NCBI RefSeq assembly: GCF_000878135.1
Contig: NZ_JXQZ01000001.1
Location: forward strand, 170,566-234,565
Reading direction: 5' to 3'
DNA: 64,000 nucleotides
Source of the DNA: Frigoribacterium sp. MEB024
GTDB taxonomy: Bacteria > Actinomycetota > Actinomycetes > Actinomycetales > Microbacteriaceae
Part shown: in pieces, positions 56,332 to 64,000 of the stretch
Layout: every line of letters begins with the position of its first letter
Position numbering within the stretch: position 1 is the stretch's first letter
Notes under the pieces: model-generated
What the model saw: only the letters and a program-made list of their open reading frames with translations
Told to the model about the DNA's origin: nothing
Database searches by the model: none
Program-made: the position numbers and the translations under genes

Positions 56332-56601
56332 ATGCCAGAACGTTCCGTCACCATCGCCTCGAGCGTCGGGCTGCACGCCCGTCCCGCCTCGTTGTTCAGC
56401 CAGGCCGCCGGCAAGACCGGCGCCAAGGTCACGTTGACCTCCGCAGCCGGCAAGAGCGTCAACGCCGCGAGCATCCTCGGCGTGCTCTCGCTGGGCATCG
56501 GCCACGGTGAAGAGGTCGTCGTCGCGACCGAGGGCGACAACGCCGAGGCCGCCCTCGACGAGCTCGTCGCGCTCCTCGCGACCGACCTCGATAAAGAGTA
56601 G
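56332..56601 (+). CDS. ptsH: Phosphocarrier protein HPr
   Basis: 89 aa. Active-site H15 is in VGLHARPASLF. S47 in NAASILGVLSLGI occupies the regulatory Ser46 position of Firmicutes, although HPr kinase is generally absent in actinobacteria. It carries phosphate from EI, which is not encoded in this window. It ends the PTS unit before a very strong terminator. Confidence 0.94.
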   Translation: MPERSVTIASSVGLHARPASLFSQAAGKTGAKVTLTSAAGKSVNAASILGVLSLGIGHGEEVVVATEGDNAEAALDELVALLATDLDKE

Positions 56602-56615
56602 GCACCAGCACCGAC

Positions 56616-56653
56616 ACGGGACGCCCGCCGACGAGAGTCGGCGGGCGTCCCGT
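56616..56653 (+). terminator. PTS operon terminator
   Basis: A perfect 17-bp stem (ACGGGACGCCCGCCGAC and its complement) with a GAGA tetraloop, 15 nt after the HPr stop. Confidence 0.85.
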
Positions 56654-56713
56654 TCGTCGTGGGAGCCGAGGAGGCGCGGTGCGGGGCCCCCTGCACCGCG
56701 CCTCCTGCGTCAC

Positions 56714-56719
56714 TAGGCT
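56714..56719 (+). promoter_or_regulatory. Putative -10 (TAGGCT) for leaderless DUF885 gene
   Basis: TAGGCT ends 7 nt before the ATG at 56727; no Shine-Dalgarno is seen. Confidence 0.5.
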
Positions 56720-56726
56720 CGTCGGC

Positions 56727-58418
56727 ATGACCGATGCCGCGACGACGCCGACCCCTCGCACACCGACCCCCGTGGACGGGGTCGCCGAACGATGGGTGGA
56801 CACCCTCTGCGAGCTCGACCCCACGACCGCCACCTGGATCGGTCGTGAGGGCCGGACGGGTGAGTACGGCGACTACTCGCCCGACGGTCATGCCCGACGC
56901 GTCGAGGCCGTCCGGGCCACGTTGGCCGAACTGCGGTCCACCACTCCCGTGGACGACGTCGACCGGGTCACCCGGGACGACCTGACGAACGAGCTCGAGC
57001 TCGAGCTGCTCTACGCCGAACAGCGACTCGAGTTGCGCGACCTCAGCGTGATCGCGTCGCCGGCCCAGGGCATCCGCGACGTGTTCGACCTCATGCCCAC
57101 TGCATCCGAGGGCGACTGGGGCGACGTCGCGACCCGTCTCGGTCGGGTCCGGACCGCCGTCGACCAGTACGTCGAGACGTTGCGCGCGGGCATCGCCGGG
57201 GGAGTCACCCCCGCCCGGCGCCAGGTCGAGAAGGTGGCCGAGCAGTGTGCTCGCATCGGTGCCGGAGACGGCTTCTTCGCCGAGTTCGTGCGGGGCGCCC
57301 GGCTCGGTGACGGCACCGAACCCGGAAGGGCGCTCGGCAGGGACCTCACGTCGGGCGCCTCCTCGGCGGCGGAGGCCTACGTCGGCCTCCGACGCTTCCT
57401 GCTCGACGAGCTGCTCCCCGCGGCGACCGCCGACGACGCCGTCGGGCGCGACGCCTACGCTCTCCACTCGCGACGCTTCCTCGGAGCGACGGTCGACCTC
57501 GACGAGACCTACGAGTGGGGGATCGACGAGCTCGCCCGGATGACGGCCGAACAAGAAGAGGTCGCCCGGCAGATCGAACCCGGGGCGTCGGTCTCCCGGG
57601 CCATCGAGCTGCTCGACGCCGACCCCGCGCGCCAGCTCGACGGCACCGACGCGCTCCGCGCCTGGATGCAGGAACTCAGCGACCGCGCGGTCGCCGAGCT
57701 GGGCCGAGACCAGTTCGACATCCCCGAGCCCGTCCGCCGGCTCGAGTGCCGCATCGCACCGACTAAGGACGGCGGCATCTACTACACGAGCCCCAGCGAC
57801 GACTTCTCGCGTCCCGGACGCATGTGGTGGTCCGTGCCCGAGGGGGTCACTCGCTTCGGCACGTGGCGCGAGACGACGACGGTCTTCCACGAGGGGGTCC
57901 CCGGCCACCATCTCCAACTCGGTCAGGCCGTCCACAACCGGGCCACGCTGAACACGTGGCGTCGACAGCTGGCCGGCACCTCGGGGCACGCCGAGGGCTG
58001 GGCCCTGTACGCGGAACGGCTCATGGACGAGCTCGGTTGGCTGGGCGACCCGGGCGACCGGCTGGGCATGCTCGACGGTCAGCGCATGCGTGCCGCGCGT
58101 GTGGTGCTCGACATCGGGGTCCACCTCGGCAAGCCGTTCCCCGGCGGCGGCGGGTCGTGGGACGCGACGAACGCCTTCGCCTTCATGTCGGACAACGTCA
58201 ACATGGACACCGAGTTCGTGCGCTTCGAGGTCGACAGATACCTCGGCTGGCCGGGGCAGGCGCCGTCGTACAAGGTCGGTCAGCGCATCTGGGAAGACCT
58301 CCGCGCCGAACGCGCCCGTCGAGACGGCGCGGCCTTCGACGTCAAGGCCTTCCACCGGGACGCCCTGGGGCTGGGCGGGGTCGGGCTCGACACGCTGCGG
58401 CGGGCGCTGCTGTCCTGA
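56727..58418 (+). CDS. DUF885 family protein (putative zinc metallopeptidase)
   Basis: 563 aa. The metal-binding motif is FHEGVPGHHLQLGQ, with a downstream Glu in TSGHAEGWALYAERLMDELGW, the DUF885 hallmarks. GGIYYTSPSDDFSRPGRMWWSVP and FMSDNVNMDTEFVRFEVDRYLGWPGQAPSYKVG are further conserved blocks (quoted in parts). No signal peptide, so cytoplasmic. Members are predicted peptidases; the substrate is unknown. It sits between the PTS terminator and rpsA. Confidence 0.9.
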   Translation: MTDAATTPTPRTPTPVDGVAERWVDTLCELDPTTATWIGREGRTGEYGDYSPDGHARRVEAVRATLAELRSTTPVDDVDRVTRDDLTNELELELLYAEQRLELRDLSVIASPAQGIRDVFDLMPTASEGDWGDVATRLGRVRTAVDQYVETLRAGIAGGVTPARRQVEKVAEQCARIGAGDGFFAEFVRGARLGDGTEPGRALGRDLTSGASSAAEAYVGLRRFLLDELLPAATADDAVGRDAYALHSRRFLGATVDLDETYEWGIDELARMTAEQEEVARQIEPGASVSRAIELLDADPARQLDGTDALRAWMQELSDRAVAELGRDQFDIPEPVRRLECRIAPTKDGGIYYTSPSDDFSRPGRMWWSVPEGVTRFGTWRETTTVFHEGVPGHHLQLGQAVHNRATLNTWRRQLAGTSGHAEGWALYAERLMDELGWLGDPGDRLGMLDGQRMRAARVVLDIGVHLGKPFPGGGGSWDATNAFAFMSDNVNMDTEFVRFEVDRYLGWPGQAPSYKVGQRIWEDLRAERARRDGAAFDVKAFHRDALGLGGVGLDTLRRALLS

Positions 58419-58442
58419 GTCGTCGCGACCGCCGACACGCCG

Positions 58443-58472
58443 TTGCCCGCACCTGCGGCACCGCGCTAAGAT
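58443..58472 (+). promoter_or_regulatory. Putative rpsA promoter
   Basis: TTGCCC (58443-58448), 18-nt spacer, TAAGAT (58467-58472). The ~108-nt leader contains GTTCG and CGAAC repeats that can pair in several ways. Confidence 0.5.
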
Positions 58473-58586
58473 CATCGAGCGCTATCTGCGTCGATCTTTC
58501 CGCACGCCGCGTTCGACACACCCTCCCGAACACCGTTCGAGGGGCGAACACGGCCCGATTCATGCCCGTACTGGAGCACTAACTAC

Positions 58587-60035
58587 ATGACAACCGTAAC
58601 GACCAAGGCACCCAAGCAGGTCGCCATCAACGACATCGGATCCGCTGATGACTTCCTGGCCGCGGTCGAGAAGACCCTGAAGTTCTTCAACGACGGCGAC
58701 CTCATCGAGGGCACCGTCGTGAAGATCGACCGCGACGAGGTCCTCCTCGACGTCGGCTACAAGACCGAGGGCGTCATCCCCTCGCGCGAACTCTCGATCA
58801 AGCACGACGTCGACCCCACCGAGGTCGTCGAGGTCGGCGACACGGTCGAAGCCCTCGTCCTCCAGAAGGAAGACAAAGAAGGCCGTCTGATCCTGTCCAA
58901 GAAGCGCGCTCAGTACGAGCGTGCCTGGGGCGACGTGGAGAAGATCAAGGACGCCGACGGCGTCGTCACCGGTACGGTCATCGAGGTCGTCAAGGGTGGC
59001 CTCATCGTCGACATCGGCCTCCGCGGCTTCCTCCCCGCATCGCTCATCGAGTTGCGCCGTGTCCGCGACCTCACGCCCTACCTGGGCCAAGAGATCGAGG
59101 CCAAGATCCTCGAGCTCGACAAGAACCGCAACAACGTGGTCCTGTCGCGCCGTGCCCTGCTCGAGCAGACGCAGTCCGAGAGCCGCACGACCTTCCTCAA
59201 CAACCTCCACAAGGGCCAGGTCCGCAAGGGCGTCGTCTCGTCGATCGTCAACTTCGGTGCGTTCGTCGACCTGGGCGGCGTGGACGGCCTCGTCCACGTC
59301 TCCGAGCTCAGCTGGAAGCACATCGAGCACGCCAGCGAGGTCGTCGAGGTGGGCCAGGAGGTCACCGTCGAGATCCTCGAGGTCGACCTCGACCGTGAGC
59401 GCGTGTCGCTCTCGCTCAAGGCCACCCAGGAAGACCCGTGGCAGGTGTTCGCCCGTACGCACGCGATCGGTCAGGTCGCTCCGGGCAAGGTCACCAAGCT
59501 CGTCCCCTTCGGTGCGTTCGTCCGCGTGGCCGACGGCATCGAGGGTCTCGTGCACATCTCCGAGCTGTCGGCGAAGCACGTCGAGCTGGCCGAGCAGGTC
59601 GTCGCCGTCGGCGACGAGGTGTTCGTCAAGGTCATCGACATCGATCTCGACCGCCGTCGCATCTCGCTGAGCCTCAAGCAGGCCAACGAGGGCGTCGACC
59701 CCGAAGGCACCGAGTTCGACCCGGCGCTCTACGGCATGCTCACCGAGTACGACGACCAGGGCAACTACAAGTACCCCGAGGGCTTCGACCCCGAGACGAA
59801 CGAGTGGCGCGAAGGCTTCGACTCGCAGCGCGAGAAGTGGGAGCAGGACTACGCTGCCGCCCAGGCGCGCTGGGAAGCCCACAAGAAGCAGGTCGCTGCC
59901 TCGCTCGTCGAAGAGACGACGTTCGACGCTCCCACGGGTTCGTCGTTCTCGGCCGAGTCCGCTTCGGGCGCCGGCACCCTCGCCGACGACGAGTCGCTCG
60001 CCGCTCTGCGCGAGAAGCTGTCGAACAACAACTGA
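58587..60035 (+). CDS. rpsA: 30S ribosomal protein S1
   Basis: 482 aa, four S1 (OB) domains at roughly 34-105, 122-190, 206-276 and 293-363 (GDLIEGTVVKIDRDEVLLDVG, GVVTGTVIEVVKGGLIVDIG, GQVRKGVVSSIVNFGAFVDLG and GQVAPGKVTKLVPFGAFVRV, each start only). An acidic C-terminal ~120-residue tail with Trp-rich EWREGFDSQREKWEQDY follows, as in other actinobacteria. It promotes mRNA binding to the 30S subunit. The AUG is preceded by GGAG at 11 nt, a long spacing. Confidence 0.97.
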   Translation: MTTVTTKAPKQVAINDIGSADDFLAAVEKTLKFFNDGDLIEGTVVKIDRDEVLLDVGYKTEGVIPSRELSIKHDVDPTEVVEVGDTVEALVLQKEDKEGRLILSKKRAQYERAWGDVEKIKDADGVVTGTVIEVVKGGLIVDIGLRGFLPASLIELRRVRDLTPYLGQEIEAKILELDKNRNNVVLSRRALLEQTQSESRTTFLNNLHKGQVRKGVVSSIVNFGAFVDLGGVDGLVHVSELSWKHIEHASEVVEVGQEVTVEILEVDLDRERVSLSLKATQEDPWQVFARTHAIGQVAPGKVTKLVPFGAFVRVADGIEGLVHISELSAKHVELAEQVVAVGDEVFVKVIDIDLDRRRISLSLKQANEGVDPEGTEFDPALYGMLTEYDDQGNYKYPEGFDPETNEWREGFDSQREKWEQDYAAAQARWEAHKKQVAASLVEETTFDAPTGSSFSAESASGAGTLADDESLAALREKLSNNN

Positions 60036-60054
60036 GTCCGTCCGGTCTCGACCA

Positions 60055-60086
60055 GAAGGCGGTTCCCCCTCGGGGGAGCCGCCTTC
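60055..60086 (+). terminator. rpsA terminator
   Basis: GAAGGCGG-T-TCCCCC and GGGGGA-G-CCGCCTTC form a 15-bp stem (one G-U) with a 2-base centre, 19 nt after the rpsA stop. Confidence 0.8.
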
Positions 60087-60100
60087 CGGCGTTTCCGGCG

Positions 60101-60106
60101 TAGTCT
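60101..60106 (+). promoter_or_regulatory. Putative -10 (TAGTCT) for leaderless coaE
   Basis: TAGTCT ends 7 nt before the coaE GTG; no Shine-Dalgarno is seen. Confidence 0.5.
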
Positions 60107-60113
60107 CGACGTC

Positions 60114-60764
60114 GTGTTCGTGTGTGGATTGACCGGTGGCATCGCCGCCGGCAAGTCGGTCGTGGCCCGTCGACTCGCCGAACGGGGCGCGGCGCACATC
60201 GATGCCGACGCCCTCGCACGCGAGGTGGTCGAGCCCGGATCGGTGGGACTCGCGGCCGTCGTCGACCGCTTCGGATCCGACGTCCTGCAGCCCGACGGCT
60301 CCCTCGACCGAGCCGCCCTGGGGGCGATCGTCTTCGCCGACCCCGCCGCACGCCGTGATCTCGAGGGGATCACCCACCCGGCCGTACACGAGCTCTCCGC
60401 CCGGCGCATGTCCGACGCCGTCGCCGACGACGCGGGTCGCGTCGTCGTCTACGACGTGCCGTTGCTCGTCGAATCACGGGGGACCGACGGCTTCGACGTG
60501 ATCGTCGTCGTGAACGCCCCGCGCGAGGTCCGCCTGAGGCGACTCGTGGAACTGCGCGGGATGAACGACGAGGAGGCGCGGCGGCGTGTGGACGCGCAGG
60601 CGGACGACCGGACGCGACTCGCCGTGGCAGACCTCGTCGTCGACTCCTCGGGTTCGCTCGAGCACACCCTGGAGCAGGCTGACGACCTCTACGATCGACT
60701 GCGTTCGCTGTCAGCGGCGAAGCAGGCGGCCTCCCACGACACGAGTGTCGGTGGTCCCTCGTAA
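60114..60764 (+). CDS. coaE: Dephospho-CoA kinase
   Basis: 216 aa, GTG start. Walker [12 protein letters not shown] (5-15), [12 protein letters not shown], the CoA-binding [11 protein letters not shown] and the lid region RRVDAQADD are present. It adds the 3' phosphate in the final CoA step. It has no GrpB-like (DUF1) fusion as seen in mycobacterial CoaE. The uvrB -10 hexamer overlaps its stop codon. Confidence 0.95.
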   Translation: MFVCGLTGGIAAGKSVVARRLAERGAAHIDADALAREVVEPGSVGLAAVVDRFGSDVLQPDGSLDRAALGAIVFADPAARRDLEGITHPAVHELSARRMSDAVADDAGRVVVYDVPLLVESRGTDGFDVIVVVNAPREVRLRRLVELRGMNDEEARRRVDAQADDRTRLAVADLVVDSSGSLEHTLEQADDLYDRLRSLSAAKQAASHDTSVGGPS

Positions 60765-60767
60765 GCT
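60762..60767 (+). promoter_or_regulatory. Putative -10 (TAAGCT) for leaderless uvrB
   Basis: TAAGCT begins with the coaE stop codon and ends 7 nt before the uvrB ATG. No LexA-type box is apparent. Confidence 0.5.
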
Positions 60768-60774
60768 GGAATCC

Positions 60775-62841
60775 ATGGAACCGACCCGCAGTGTGCGCCC
60801 GTTCGAAGTCATCAGTGAGTTCGAGCCCAGCGGCGACCAGCCGGCCGCCATCGCCGAACTGGCGGGGCGCATCAACGCCGGCGAGACCGACGTCGTGCTG
60901 CTCGGTGCCACCGGAACGGGCAAGTCGGCGACCACCGCCTGGCTCGTCGAGCAGGTGCAACGGCCCACGCTCGTGCTGGCCCACAACAAGACGCTCGCGG
61001 CCCAGTTGGCGAACGAGTTCCGCTCGCTGTTCCCGAACAACGCCGTCGAGTACTTCGTCTCGTACTACGACTACTACCAGCCCGAGGCCTACGTCCCGCA
61101 GACCGACACGTTCATCGAGAAGGACAGCTCGGTCAACGCCGAGGTCGAGCGGTTGCGTCACTCGACGACGAACTCGCTGCTGAGCCGACGTGACGTCATC
61201 GTCGTCTCGACGGTCTCCTGCATCTACGGTCTCGGCACTCCCGAGGGCTACATGGAGGCCATGATCGCCCTTCAGGTCGGCATGCGGATCGATCGCGAGA
61301 CGCTGATCCGCCGGTTCGTCTCGATGCAGTACCAGCGCAACGACATCGATTTCTCCCGCGGCAACTTCCGCGTACGCGGAGACACGATCGAGATCATCCC
61401 CATGTACGAAGAGCTGGCCATCCGCATCGAGATGTTCGGCGACGAGGTGGAGGCTCTGTACGCCCTCCACCCGCTCACGGGCGACGTCGTCAAGACGATG
61501 GACGCCGTCTCGGTCTTCCCCGGTTCGCACTACGTCGCGGGCACCGACGTCATGCACCGCGCCATCGGCACCATCAAGGACGAACTCGCCACCCGCCTGG
61601 ACGAGCTCGACAAGCAGGGAAAGCTCCTCGAGTCCCAGCGCCTGCGCATGCGCACGACCTTCGACCTCGAGATGATGGAACAGATCGGCTTCTGCAACGG
61701 CATCGAGAACTACTCCGCGCACATCGACGGCCGGTCGCCCGGCGAGGCGCCCCACTGCCTGCTCGACTACTTCCCCGACGACCTGCTCGTGGTGATCGAC
61801 GAGTCGCACGTCACCGTGCCCCAGATCGGTGCCATGTACGAGGGAGACGCTTCGCGCAAGCGCACCCTCGTCGACCACGGGTTCAGGCTTCCCAGTGCCC
61901 TCGACAACAGGCCGCTCAAGTTCGAGGAGTTCCTCGACCGGGTCGGCCAGAAGGTCTACCTCTCGGCGACACCGGGCAAATACGAGCTGGGCATCACCGA
62001 CAGCGTGGTCGAGCAGATCATCCGACCCACCGGGCTCATCGATCCCGAGATCGTGGTGAAGCCGTCCGCGGGCCAGATCGACGACCTGCTCGAAGAGATC
62101 CGCACGCGGGTCGAGATCGACGAACGCGTCCTGGTCACCACCCTGACCAAGAAGATGGCCGAAGAACTCACCGACTTCCTCACCGAGGCGGGTGTGCGGG
62201 TGCGGTATCTGCACTCCGACGTCGACACTCTCCGGCGGGTCGAACTCCTCACCGAACTGCGACAGGGCGTCTACGACGTGCTCGTCGGCATCAACCTGCT
62301 CCGTGAGGGCCTCGACCTCCCCGAGGTGTCGCTCGTCGCGATCCTCGATGCAGACAAAGAAGGCTTCCTCCGTTCGTCGACGTCCCTCATCCAGACCATC
62401 GGCCGCGCGGCCCGCAACGTCTCGGGTCAGGTGCACATGTACGCCGACGTGATGACCGACTCCATGAAACAGGCTCTCGAAGAGACCGATCGTCGTCGCG
62501 AGAAGCAGGTCGCCTACAACCTCGAGAGGGGCATCGACCCTCAACCACTCCGCAAGAAGATCGCCGACATCACCGAGGTCCTGGCCCGCGAGGGTGCCGA
62601 CACCGCACGCCTCCTCGCGGATCGCCAGGGCGGCAAGCGCGCCCCGACGCCGAACCTCCGCCGCGAGGGCAAGGCTGCCAGCGCGGCGAACGGCCTCGAA
62701 GCCATCATCGCCGACCTCAACGAGCAGATGCTGCAGGCCTCCGCCGAGCTCAAGTTCGAGTTGGCGGGTCGGCTCCGCGACGAGGTCGCCGACCTGAAGA
62801 AAGACCTGCGGCAGATGGAGGCTGCCGGTCATGCCCGGTGA
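60775..62841 (+). CDS. uvrB: UvrABC excision nuclease subunit B
   Basis: 688 aa from ATG 60775. Walker A GATGTGKS (44-51), the beta-hairpin with [24 protein letters not shown] box VVIDESHV, motif V/VI with [17 protein letters not shown] and QTIGRAARN, and a C-terminal UVR motif ([20 protein letters not shown]) for UvrA/UvrC contact. It verifies damage in nucleotide excision repair. The next gene overlaps its end by 11 bp. Confidence 0.98.
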   Translation: MEPTRSVRPFEVISEFEPSGDQPAAIAELAGRINAGETDVVLLGATGTGKSATTAWLVEQVQRPTLVLAHNKTLAAQLANEFRSLFPNNAVEYFVSYYDYYQPEAYVPQTDTFIEKDSSVNAEVERLRHSTTNSLLSRRDVIVVSTVSCIYGLGTPEGYMEAMIALQVGMRIDRETLIRRFVSMQYQRNDIDFSRGNFRVRGDTIEIIPMYEELAIRIEMFGDEVEALYALHPLTGDVVKTMDAVSVFPGSHYVAGTDVMHRAIGTIKDELATRLDELDKQGKLLESQRLRMRTTFDLEMMEQIGFCNGIENYSAHIDGRSPGEAPHCLLDYFPDDLLVVIDESHVTVPQIGAMYEGDASRKRTLVDHGFRLPSALDNRPLKFEEFLDRVGQKVYLSATPGKYELGITDSVVEQIIRPTGLIDPEIVVKPSAGQIDDLLEEIRTRVEIDERVLVTTLTKKMAEELTDFLTEAGVRVRYLHSDVDTLRRVELLTELRQGVYDVLVGINLLREGLDLPEVSLVAILDADKEGFLRSSTSLIQTIGRAARNVSGQVHMYADVMTDSMKQALEETDRRREKQVAYNLERGIDPQPLRKKIADITEVLAREGADTARLLADRQGGKRAPTPNLRREGKAASAANGLEAIIADLNEQMLQASAELKFELAGRLRDEVADLKKDLRQMEAAGHAR

Positions 62842-63745
62842 TCGTCGCCGCGTCGTCGTCACGGGTGCGACGGCGGGGCTCGGCTACTACTCCGCCGAGC
62901 GGCTCGTCACGGCCGGTCATCAGGTCGTCCTCGCGGCTCGCGACGCCGAGAGGGCCGTCCGGGCCGCCGATCTCCTCCGCAGCCGCGTGTCCGGGGCGGA
63001 CGTCGACACGGTCGCGCTCGACCTGGCCGACCTCGCGTCGGTCCGCTCTGGTGCGTCCGCCATCGCCGCCGGCGGACCGGTCGACGGCCTCCTGGCCAAT
63101 GCGGGCGTCGTCGGCTCCCGTCGGCGTCAGGCGACGACCGACGGATTCGAACTCCAATTCGGCACCAACCATCTCGGCCACTTCGCCCTGGTCTCGCACC
63201 TCATGCCGGCCCTCGAGTCGGCAGGGCGGGCTCGCGTCGTGCACCTCGGCAGCATCAGCCACCGGTGGGTGCGACTCGACCTCGACGACCCCATGATGGT
63301 CTCGAGCTACTCCGGGGCCGTCGCCTACGCGCGATCCAAGCTGGCGGTCATGACCTTCGGCTTCGACCTCGATCGTCGCCTTCGAGCCGCCGGATCGTCG
63401 GTCTCCAGCGTCGTCGCCCACCCCGGGTTCTCCTGGGACTCTCTCAGCGACCCGCGTCCGCCCGTCGTCGAACCCCATCGCCCTCCCGCCGTCCTCACCT
63501 CGATGATGCACACCTTCTCCCAGGGAAAAGAGGTCGGAGCAGAGCCACTGGTCCAGGCCGTCGTGGGCGAAGACGTCGTCGGCGGGGAATACTGGGGTCC
63601 GGCCGGATGGTTCCAACTGACCGGCGCGCCGGCTCGTGTTCCCGCCAAACGTCACACCCGCGACGAGTCGGTCGCAGCCCGTCTGTGGCAGGTGTCGGCC
63701 GACCTGACGGGGGTCCAACCCGTCATCTCGTCCTCGGCCCCCTGA
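62831..63745 (+). CDS. Short-chain dehydrogenase/reductase
   Basis: 304 aa, ATG inside the 3' end of uvrB. The Rossmann motif is [14 protein letters not shown] (TGxxxGxG), NAG is in [10 protein letters not shown], and the catalytic Ser-Tyr-Lys are in LGSISH and YARSK. It resembles retinol dehydrogenase-like SDRs. Substrate unknown. The 11-bp overlap with uvrB suggests co-transcription, but a repair role is not implied. Confidence 0.9.
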   Translation: MPGDRRRVVVTGATAGLGYYSAERLVTAGHQVVLAARDAERAVRAADLLRSRVSGADVDTVALDLADLASVRSGASAIAAGGPVDGLLANAGVVGSRRRQATTDGFELQFGTNHLGHFALVSHLMPALESAGRARVVHLGSISHRWVRLDLDDPMMVSSYSGAVAYARSKLAVMTFGFDLDRRLRAAGSSVSSVVAHPGFSWDSLSDPRPPVVEPHRPPAVLTSMMHTFSQGKEVGAEPLVQAVVGEDVVGGEYWGPAGWFQLTGAPARVPAKRHTRDESVAARLWQVSADLTGVQPVISSSAP

Positions 63746-63811
63746 CCCGGCGCCGCCGGCCGTACCTCCTGCGGGCCCGCCCGCCACGACGACGAGCGTC
63801 GTCCACATCGA

Positions 63812-63817
63812 CAGAAT
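63812..63817 (+). promoter_or_regulatory. Possible -10 (CAGAAT) for uvrA
   Basis: CAGAAT matches four of six consensus positions and ends 7 nt before the GTG at 63825, the same geometry as other leaderless genes here. Confidence 0.35.
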
Positions 63818-63824
63818 GGTAAGA

Positions 63825-64000
63825 GTGTCCATCTCACCTGTAGAAGGTTCCTCCACGCTGAGCGTCCGGGGTGCCCGTGTGCACAACCTGGACAACGTCG
63901 ACCTCGAGATCCCGCGTGACTCGTTGGTCGTCTTCACCGGGTTGTCCGGCTCCGGCAAGTCGTCCCTCGCATTCGACACGATCTTCGCCGAGGGTCAGAG
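63825..64000 (+). CDS. uvrA: UvrABC excision nuclease subunit A, 5' end (partial)
   Basis: 58 codons before the window ends, with no stop. GTG start, then [21 protein letters not shown] split by the strand order, and Walker [21 protein letters not shown], diagnostic of UvrA. It is the damage-recognising ABC-type ATPase that works with the UvrB encoded 1 kb upstream; the SDR gene lies between them. Confidence 0.95.
   Translation, partial: MSISPVEGSSTLSVRGARVHNLDNVDLEIPRDSLVVFTGLSGSGKSSLAFDTIFAEGQ

Noticed and set aside
58527..58539. LexA-like SOS box CGAAC-ACC-GTTCG before rpsA
   Set aside because: The actinobacterial consensus has four bases between the half-sites; this has three, and rpsA is not a known SOS gene.
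60740..60775. SOS box upstream of uvrB (and before uvrA at 63746-63824)
   Set aside because: No CGAAC-n4-GTTCG palindrome is present in either gap.

Overview
The window is a gene-dense stretch of a high-GC actinobacterial chromosome. Synteny and gene types point to the family Microbacteriaceae: relA-PPIase-DUF349-rarA, rpsD-alaS-ruvX-mltG-aro, pyrR-pyrBC-carAB-pyrF, trp/his, lgt-gltBD-pyk, and polA/rpsA/coaE/uvrBA. The genus cannot be fixed from sequence reading alone. I recognise no insertion sequence, prophage, CRISPR array, rRNA operon or replication origin. Almost everything is core metabolism or information processing.

Layout. 1-3200: the 3' end of relA, then a minus-strand AbiEi-like hypothetical gene, a DUF349 protein and a membrane-anchored cyclophilin. 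3260-5835: rarA, rpsD and a small membrane protein. 5892-14394: alaS-ruvX-mltG, then aroC-aroK-aroB, efp and nusB. 14395-24163: the pyrimidine operon pyrR-pyrB-pyrC-(PH-like membrane protein)-carA-carB-pyrF, led by a PyrR-binding RNA element and ending in a gene that fuses an mIHF-like DNA-binding domain to guanylate kinase. 24241-30319: rpoZ, metK, an apparently helicase-dead priA, fmt and rsmB. 30329-38792: rpe, hisE-hisG-hisF-hisI and trpE-(Trp-associated membrane protein)-(HGxxPAAW protein)-trpC-trpB-trpA. 38878-47722: lgt, gltB-gltD and pyk. 47808-53059: a membrane-associated hypothetical protein, a cold-shock protein, tRNA-Leu(CAA), an ANTAR response regulator (PdtaR-like), a hotdog thioesterase and polA. 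53411-58418: a DeoR-type regulator with a split mannitol-type PTS (EIIC, EIIB, EIIA, HPr), then a DUF885 protein. 58587-64000: rpsA, coaE, uvrB, an SDR oxidoreductase and the start of uvrA.

How the genes work together. The pyr operon supplies UMP, and its promoter-distal gmk feeds GMP to GDP. The PyrR leader couples the operon to UMP/UTP pools. The aro, trp and his genes supply aromatic amino acids and histidine. GltBD supplies glutamate. Many neighbouring genes overlap by 1-13 bp through ATGA or GTGA junctions, which implies translational coupling. At least nine genes have a TANNNT-type -10 hexamer only 6-8 nt before the start codon, as expected for leaderless transcripts.

Most interesting points: the mIHF-guanylate kinase fusion; two ACAAACGGAC direct repeats embedded in the deoR-PTS promoter; a (CCGCA)5 microsatellite next to the hisI ribosome binding site; the antisense overlap of an AbiEi-like gene with the relA 3' end; the PTS cassette placed between polA and rpsA; and the absence of aroE and coaBC from their usual neighbourhoods. 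I did not find a wholly new multi-gene system, and I say so plainly.
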